A stretch of DNA of 64,000 nt from Marinimicrobium koreense. GTDB lineage: Bacteria; Pseudomonadota; Gammaproteobacteria; Pseudomonadales; Cellvibrionaceae. The notes under the pieces were generated by a model, which was given only the letters and a program-made list of their open reading frames with translations, was not told the origin of the DNA and made no database searches. The position numbers and the translations under genes are program-made. Positions 58,815 to 64,000 of the stretch are shown one piece after another. The stretch covers positions 62,001 through 126,000 of the forward strand of contig NZ_RJUK01000002.1 of the NCBI RefSeq assembly GCF_003762925.1, given 5' to 3'. Position 1 is the stretch's first letter; every line of letters starts with the position of its first letter.

Positions 58815-60478
58815 TTGCGCTCTCCTTCCACAAAGGCGCCCAGCGCCTGGTAATTCTGGTACAAACGATCATAAACGGCGGCGTTATCGGCGTTCGGCGT
58901 GTAGCTCTTGCACACGGGCGAAGCCATCACCTTCTGGGCCGCGGCCACATCGGGATGAACACCGGCAATGGTGGAGGCAAAAATGGCGGCGCCCAGGGCG
59001 CAGCTCTGCTCGCTTTCCAGTACATCGATCTGGCAGTTCCAGACATCCGAACAGACCTGCATGATGAAGTCGGATTTTTTGGAGATACCGCCGATCACCA
59101 CCACAGAGTTGATCGCCACACCTTCGGACTTGAAGCGCTCAATAATGGCGCGAGCACCAAAGGCGGTGGCCTCCACCAGGGAACGGAAGATCTGCGGAGC
59201 CTCGCTGCCCATCTTCAAGCCGGCGATGGCCATGGTCAGGGTCTGATCGGCATCCGGGGTGCGGCGGCCGTTGACCCAGTCCAGTGCGGTAATGCCCGTT
59301 TCGCCAGCAGGAATCTGGCTGGCGGCATCGCCCAGGGCGGCGAGGGTTTTGTCTTCGATCTCTTCGGCGAGCTTTGTGCGCGTAGCCTCATCAAGAGAGT
59401 TGCTGCTGGCCAACAGGGTCTGCACCGGCCAGTTGATCAGGTTGCGGAACCAGGCATAGAGGTCACCAAAGGCGGATTGACCGGCCTCCAGGCCCACCAG
59501 GCCGGGAATCACTGAGCCGTCCACCTGACCACAGATACCGCGAATGCATTTATCGCCAATGTCTTCATAGGTGGCGACGGTGATATCACAGGTGGAGGTA
59601 CCCATCACCTTGGTCAACACGCCGGGTTTGACGTTGGCCGCCACAGCGCCCATATGGCAATCAAAGGCACCAAAGCCGACCGGAATGCCCGCCGGCAGGC
59701 CCAGCTTGTCGGCCCACTCTTCGGTCAGGGGGCCCACAGTTTCGGCGGAGGTGAAGGTCTCGGCGGGCAGGCGATCGCGCAGCCCGTCCAGCACCGGGTC
59801 CAGGCCGGTAAAGAAGTCGTTGGGGGGATAGCCACCCCAGCTTTCGTGCCACATCACTTTGTGACCCGCCGCGCAGCGACCCGCACGGAATTTGCTCGGA
59901 TGGGTGGTGCCGGTCAGTATCGCGGGCATCCAGTCACAGTGCTCAACCCAGCTGTACGCAGCCTCGGCCACGGAGGGGTCTGCTTTCATGACGTGCCAGG
60001 CCTTGGCCCAGAACCATTCGGAGGAGTAGATACCACCTTCATACTTGAGATAGTTGGGCTCGGACTTTTCGGCCGCTGCGGTAATGGCCTGGGCTTCTTT
60101 GATCGCCGTGTGGTCTTTCCACAGCACGAACATGGCGTTCGGGTTTTCGGCGAACTCAGGCTTCAACGCCAGCGCGACACCTTCGCTGTCCACCGGGACC
60201 GGTGTGGAACCGGTGGTATCAAAGCTGATACCCACTACCTGCTGCGCCGCGCCGGCCGGTGCTTTTTCCCACAGGCCCTGTACGGCTTGCTCAACCCCTT
60301 CCAAATAATCCAGCGGGTGCTGGCGGAACTGGTTTTTGGCCGGTTCGGAGTAAAGCCCCTGGTTCCAACGCTTGTAGGGCACCACGGTGGTGGCGACTTC
60401 CTGCCCATTGGCGGTGTCCACCAACAGTGCGCGAACCGAGTCGGAGCCGTAATCCAGGCCCAGTGCATAAGACGTCAT
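58811..60478 (-). CDS. araB: Ribulokinase
   Basis: Phosphorylates L-ribulose. 555 residues of the FGGY family. N-terminal ALGLDYGSDSVRALLVD (phosphate loop), VVGISFDTTGSTPVPVD, FDCHMGAVAANVKPG with the catalytic Asp, and VVVIGGISKKSDFIMQVCSDV near the C-terminus. ATG at 60478 follows AAGGTAA; twelve upstream codons are open. First gene of araBDA, with a consensus-like promoter 60 bp upstream. Confidence 0.97.
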   Translation of the reverse strand: MTSYALGLDYGSDSVRALLVDTANGQEVATTVVPYKRWNQGLYSEPAKNQFRQHPLDYLEGVEQAVQGLWEKAPAGAAQQVVGISFDTTGSTPVPVDSEGVALALKPEFAENPNAMFVLWKDHTAIKEAQAITAAAEKSEPNYLKYEGGIYSSEWFWAKAWHVMKADPSVAEAAYSWVEHCDWMPAILTGTTHPSKFRAGRCAAGHKVMWHESWGGYPPNDFFTGLDPVLDGLRDRLPAETFTSAETVGPLTEEWADKLGLPAGIPVGFGAFDCHMGAVAANVKPGVLTKVMGTSTCDITVATYEDIGDKCIRGICGQVDGSVIPGLVGLEAGQSAFGDLYAWFRNLINWPVQTLLASSNSLDEATRTKLAEEIEDKTLAALGDAASQIPAGETGITALDWVNGRRTPDADQTLTMAIAGLKMGSEAPQIFRSLVEATAFGARAIIERFKSEGVAINSVVVIGGISKKSDFIMQVCSDVWNCQIDVLESEQSCALGAAIFASTIAGVHPDVAAAQKVMASPVCKSYTPNADNAAVYDRLYQNYQALGAFVEGERK

Positions 60479-60540
60479 AGAACCATTACCTTTTATTTGC
60501 AGCACAGGAGTGTGCATCAGTTACCAATCTGTTTTGTATT

Positions 60541-60568
60541 ATAATATGCGAAACCGTGTTTCTGTCAA
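60541..60568 (-). promoter_or_regulatory. araB proximal promoter with overlapping candidate operator
   Basis: Minus strand TTGACA, 16-bp spacer, TATTAT, predicted start about 60534. TATTATAATA (plus-strand 60537-60546) matches nine of ten bases of the motif at 37788 and 39963. The inverted AAAC-ACG-GTTT lies in the spacer. Confidence 0.65.
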
Positions 60569-60696
60569 TGTTTTTCGCGGGCTCTGGCGACCAAGATGCT
60601 GGCATTGCAGCCACCCGACCAGGGAACGACCAACACCACGCGGCACCCTGTGAGCGCCCTACTCACTCGACCGAGGAATGACTTTATAAGTAATAT

Positions 60697-60725
60697 AATA
60701 TAAGGCCGTAGACGCGCAACATCAA
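60697..60725 (-). promoter_or_regulatory. araB distal promoter candidate
   Basis: Minus strand TTGATG, 17-bp spacer, TATATT, within an A+T-rich patch reading TTATATTATATTACTTATAA. It would give araB a 5' leader of about 210 nt. The rest of 60569-60789 contains no gene that I can support. Confidence 0.4.
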
Positions 60726-60789
60726 GCCAAAAACCGGTAGCAGCCCCGTCTAAAGTTGTTGTTTTCAAGATTTTTGGCCCTATAAAACG

Positions 60790-60814
60790 AAAAAGGCGCC
60801 TAAATAGGCGCCTT
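60790..60814 (-). terminator. Intrinsic terminator after rlmB
   Basis: Nine-bp stem AAGGCGCCT/AGGCGCCTT with a four-base loop, followed on the minus strand by TTTTTCGTTTT. It separates the rnr-rlmB transcript from the arabinose locus. Confidence 0.87.
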
Positions 60815-60856
60815 ATAGTCTTAAAAATCATATGACCAAAAAAGGATAACAGATCG

Positions 60857-61600
60857 CTACCGAGCCCTCTGGCGCACCGCCTCAAACAGACAGACCCCGG
60901 TGGCGACCGAGACGTTCAGACTGCTGACCGTGCCCGCCATGGGAATATTGATCAGAAAATCGCAGGTTTCCCGGGTCAGGCGACGCAGCCCTTCCCCCTC
61001 GGCCCCCATGATCAGTGCGATCGGGCCCTTCAGATCACTCTGGTAGACAGACGCGCTCGCCTCGCCCGCCGCGCCCACCAGCCAGATGCCGGACTCCTGG
61101 AGTTTTTTGAGGGTGCGGGCCAGATTGGTCACCGGCACAAAGGGTAGAACCTCCGCCGCGCCACAGGCCACCTTACGCGCTACCGGGTTGAGGCCGGCAG
61201 ACTTGTCTTTGGGCGCGATCACCGCATCCACCCCGGCCGCTTCGGCGGTACGCATGCAGGCCCCCAGGTTATGGGGGTCCGTCACACCATCGAGCACCAG
61301 CAACAGCGGCGGGTGGTCCAGCTCGCTTAACCGCTGAAACAGAAAGCCTTCATCGTGGACCTGCCCGGGCCGACAGTTCGCCACTATGCCCTGGTGGTTT
61401 TCACCTTCGGCCAGGGCATCCAGCTTGCCCCGCCCCATCGGCTGAACCGACACGCCTTGCGCCTCGGCCAGTTTCAGGATTTTCTGCAGACGCTGGTCGC
61501 CGCGCCCTTGCAGACAGTACAGCTGCAACACCCGCTGCGGGGCACTTTTCAACAGCGCCTGCACCGAGTGCAGGCCAAAGACGATTTCACTCTTACTCAC
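60857..61600 (-). CDS. rlmB: 23S rRNA (guanosine-2'-O)-methyltransferase RlmB
   Basis: SpoU-class methyltransferase that modifies G2251 (E. coli numbering). 247 residues. An N-terminal L30-like domain (SEIVFGLHSVQALLKSAPQRV) and the knotted SPOUT domain with VTDPHNLGACMRTAEAAGVDAVI, IMGAEGEGLRRL and IPMAGTVSSLNVSVATG are clear. I prefer GTG at 61600, which matches the family start; a TTG ten codons earlier is possible. It follows rnr, the usual rnr-rlmB pair. Confidence 0.95.
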   Translation of the reverse strand: MSKSEIVFGLHSVQALLKSAPQRVLQLYCLQGRGDQRLQKILKLAEAQGVSVQPMGRGKLDALAEGENHQGIVANCRPGQVHDEGFLFQRLSELDHPPLLLVLDGVTDPHNLGACMRTAEAAGVDAVIAPKDKSAGLNPVARKVACGAAEVLPFVPVTNLARTLKKLQESGIWLVGAAGEASASVYQSDLKGPIALIMGAEGEGLRRLTRETCDFLINIPMAGTVSSLNVSVATGVCLFEAVRQRAR

Positions 61601-61708
61601 AGATGGTTCCGGCCCTGAATCTTCGATCAATCACTGGGCCGGTCACTACTGCCGCCGGCCCGACTCAACGCCCTCTGGCGAAGGCTGCACAGGTTTTCAA
61701 ACCAGTGG

Positions 61709-64000
61709 TTATCTCTTCTTCGTAAACTTAGCCAGCGCTTTTTTAAAGCCAGCTGCCGCCGACGCAAGTAGAGACCGGCTCTCAGTCGGTTGAGTCGCTT
61801 TCTCCGATCGAACTGTTCCAGCTTTCTTCGAATGCGCAGTTTTCTGACTTTCCTGTTTACCATGACGTTGTCCGGATGAACCTCGTTTGGATGAACGGGA
61901 CGGGCCACGCTCGTCGTTGCCACCCCGCGAGCGGCCACGGCCTTTGCCCTTGCCCGACTTTTTGGGGGCGGCATCCCGCCCGTCAGCGGCGGGAGGACGG
62001 GCATTGGTTTTGCCCTTGCCCCGACGGGTCGCGGTAACCGACTCCATTTCAAAATCAATTTTGCGACTATCCAGATCGACCTGCACCACTCGCACCCGGA
62101 GCTCATCGCCCAGGCTGAACACCTTGCGGGTGCGATCACCCACCAGGCGATGCTGGGCGGGCTCGAACCGGTAGTAGTCGTGCGGCAGTGCCGTGATATG
62201 GACCAGCCCTTCGACGTACAGATCCTTCAGCTCGACAAACAGGCCAAAACCGACCACCGAGGCCACTACGCCGTCGAACACCTCGCCGACATGATCCTGC
62301 AGGAATTCGCACTTGAGCCAACTGGCCACATCCCGGGTGGCCTCGTCCGCACGCCGCTCGGTCATTGAGCAGTGCTCGCCCAGAGCGACCACATCCCCGG
62401 TTTCATAGGGGTAGATCTCCTTGCGGGACAGCGGCTTGGCGCCCTCGACCCGCGCGACATTGGCGGTCTGGCGGTCGCTGCGGATGACGGACCGGATGGC
62501 CCGGTGCACCAGCAGGTCCGGGTAGCGACGGATCGGCGAGGTAAAGTGGGTGTAGGCATCGAAGCCGAGGCCGAAGTGGCCTTCGTTGTCTACCTGATAG
62601 ACCGCCTGGCGCAGGGTGCGCAGCATGACCATCTGAATCAGATGGCTGTCCGAGCGGCCCTGAATCTGTTGCATCAGTGCCTGGAAATCGGCCGAACTCG
62701 GGTCCGCGCCGCCACCGAGGCCAAGGCCCAGCTCGCCCAGGAACTCACGCAAGTTGGCGAGCTTCTCTTCGGTCGGCCCCTGGTGCACCCGGTACAGGCA
62801 GGTGATCTGGTGCTTCTCCAGGAAGCGCGCGGTGCACACGTTGGCGCACAGCATGCACTCTTCGATCAACTTGTGCGCATCGTTGCGCTGAACCGGGACA
62901 ATCCGGTCGATTTTGCGGTCTTCGTTGAACACGATCTGGGTTTCAACGGTTTCAAAGTCGATGGCACCGCGCTCATCCCGGGCCTTGCGCAGGACCTTGT
63001 AGAGCTTATGCAGGCTGTGCAGTTGCGGCAGCACTTCCTTGAACTCCTGGCGCAGCGGATGCTCGTCATCGCCATCGGCCTGAAGAATGTCCCACACCTG
63101 GTCGTAGGTCAACCGCGCATGGGAGTGCATGACACCTTCGAAGAACTTGTAGCTGGTGATCTTGCCCTCGGCGTCGAGATTCATCTCGCACACCATGCAC
63201 AGGCGGTCGACCTTCGGGTTCAGGGAGCACAGGCCGTTGGAGATGGCCTCTGGCAGCATGGGCACCACATAGTCCGGGAAATACACCGAGTTGCCACGCT
63301 TGCGCCCCTCAACATCCAGCGCGCTGCTGCACGGAACGTAATGGGACACATCGGCAATCGCGACGGACAGACGCCAGCCGCCGCCTTTGCGCTTCTCACA
63401 CAGCACCGCGTCGTCAAAGTCCCGGGCGTCGGCGCCATCAATGGTGACAAATGGCAGGTGGCGAATATCGACCCGGTGCTGCTTGTCTTTTTCCTGCACG
63501 GTGTCGGACAGCGCTTCGGCTTCGCTCAGCGCCTCGGCGGGCCACTCGCTGGGAATGCCGTGAGACTGGATGGCCAGCTCGATCTCCATCCCGGGTGCCA
63601 TATGGTCACCCAGCACCTGGATGACCTTACCGGTCGCCGGGCGTTTCTTATCCGGCTGCTGGGTAATGGCCACCACCACGATCTGACCGGACTTGGCGTC
63701 GCCTTCGGCGCCGGGCGGAATCAGAATGTCGTGGGTAATTCGCTGATTTTCCGGCGAAACGAACTGCACCCCGTCCTCGCGAAAGAGGCGACCGGCCAGC
63801 TGTTCCGTGTTGCGCGAGAGGACTTCAACAATGGCGGCCTCATCCTTGCCCCGGTAGGAGCCAGTGACACGGACCAGCACTTCGTCGCCATCGAACACCC
63901 GGCGCATCTGCCGGTTGTGTAAATAGAGGTCATTGCCGCCCTTGGCGGGAATCACGAAGCCGTAGCCGTCTTTATGACCCTGGACGCGGCCACGGATCAC
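61709..64000 (-). CDS. rnr: Ribonuclease R (N-terminus beyond the window)
   Basis: Processive 3'-5' exoribonuclease. 763 residues visible; the frame is open through the window edge, and the N-terminal helix-turn-helix region of the family (about 80 residues) is missing, so the GTG at the edge is probably internal. Cold-shock domains at the visible start (RGRVQGHKDGYGFVIP), the RNB catalytic centre DGADARDFDDAV with its Asp cluster, FTSPIRRYPDLLVHR, an S1 domain (about 555-640) and a Lys/Arg/Gly-rich basic tail (about 650-763) are present. Confidence 0.95.
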   Translation of the reverse strand: MIRGRVQGHKDGYGFVIPAKGGNDLYLHNRQMRRVFDGDEVLVRVTGSYRGKDEAAIVEVLSRNTEQLAGRLFREDGVQFVSPENQRITHDILIPPGAEGDAKSGQIVVVAITQQPDKKRPATGKVIQVLGDHMAPGMEIELAIQSHGIPSEWPAEALSEAEALSDTVQEKDKQHRVDIRHLPFVTIDGADARDFDDAVLCEKRKGGGWRLSVAIADVSHYVPCSSALDVEGRKRGNSVYFPDYVVPMLPEAISNGLCSLNPKVDRLCMVCEMNLDAEGKITSYKFFEGVMHSHARLTYDQVWDILQADGDDEHPLRQEFKEVLPQLHSLHKLYKVLRKARDERGAIDFETVETQIVFNEDRKIDRIVPVQRNDAHKLIEECMLCANVCTARFLEKHQITCLYRVHQGPTEEKLANLREFLGELGLGLGGGADPSSADFQALMQQIQGRSDSHLIQMVMLRTLRQAVYQVDNEGHFGLGFDAYTHFTSPIRRYPDLLVHRAIRSVIRSDRQTANVARVEGAKPLSRKEIYPYETGDVVALGEHCSMTERRADEATRDVASWLKCEFLQDHVGEVFDGVVASVVGFGLFVELKDLYVEGLVHITALPHDYYRFEPAQHRLVGDRTRKVFSLGDELRVRVVQVDLDSRKIDFEMESVTATRRGKGKTNARPPAADGRDAAPKKSGKGKGRGRSRGGNDERGPSRSSKRGSSGQRHGKQESQKTAHSKKAGTVRSEKATQPTESRSLLASAAAGFKKALAKFTKKR

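Noticed and set aside
60565-60885. A 106-codon minus-strand frame between araB and rlmB
   Set aside because: It starts inside rlmB, crosses the rlmB terminator hairpin and the distal araB promoter, and has no coherent domain.
61627-62139. A 170-codon minus-strand frame within the 3' part of rnr
   Set aside because: Out-of-frame reading of the Lys/Arg-rich rnr tail, giving an Arg/Pro-rich product typical of a shadow.

Overview
The window is about 60% G+C and reads as the chromosome of a marine, polysaccharide-degrading gammaproteobacterium. The closest fit is Cellvibrionales (a Marinimicrobium-, Saccharophagus- or Microbulbifer-like organism). This rests on the housekeeping gene order (greA-carB-carA, yhbY/rlmE-ftsH-folP-glmM-tpiA-secG-tRNA-Leu; nrdR-ribD-ribE-ribBA-ribH-nusB-thiL-pgpA) and on lipoprotein glycoside hydrolases paired with large TonB-dependent receptors and no SusD. 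The placement is inference; no 16S gene is present.

Layout. 1-7.3 kb: copper ATPase, a CoA-ligase/GNAT fusion and a LemA/DUF2207 pair. 7.3-19.6 kb: an almost uninterrupted minus-strand housekeeping block from tRNA-Leu back to carA, with yhbY divergent; carA has a candidate pyrL-like attenuator with an Arg-rich leader ORF. 19.8-28.8 kb: an accessory segment (secreted GH43, GGDEF protein, metal permease, Ca/Na antiporter, MAPEG, NnrU, transglutaminase, EEP hydrolase) lying between dapB and carA, which are usually neighbours. 28.8-36.6 kb: dapB, then the riboflavin/nusB/thiL/nrdR block. 36.7-60.5 kb: an L-arabinose/arabinan utilisation locus. 60.8-64 kb: rlmB and rnr (rnr truncated by the window edge).

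The arabinose locus works as a pathway. Surface or periplasmic GH43 arabinanases, a GH43-ricin lipoprotein, a GH97 (possible beta-L-arabinopyranosidase or alpha-galactosidase) and a GH127/146-type beta-L-arabinofuranosidase trim arabinan and arabinose-containing side chains. Two TonB receptors take oligosaccharides across the outer membrane and a GPH-family symporter crosses the inner membrane. A cytosolic GH43 and GalM finish hydrolysis and mutarotation. AraA, AraB and AraD convert L-arabinose to D-xylulose 5-phosphate. A FadR-type GntR protein at one end is the likely regulator.

The most interesting unexplained element lies between that regulator and the first GH43 gene: a non-coding stretch with a near-consensus promoter, a hairpin exposing an anti-Shine-Dalgarno loop, and a strong GNRA-capped intrinsic terminator. 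I read it as a candidate small regulatory RNA. A 10-bp motif at its promoter recurs at the GH43-ricin and araB promoters. The window also carries more than a dozen copies of a REP/REPIN-like palindrome in intergenic positions.
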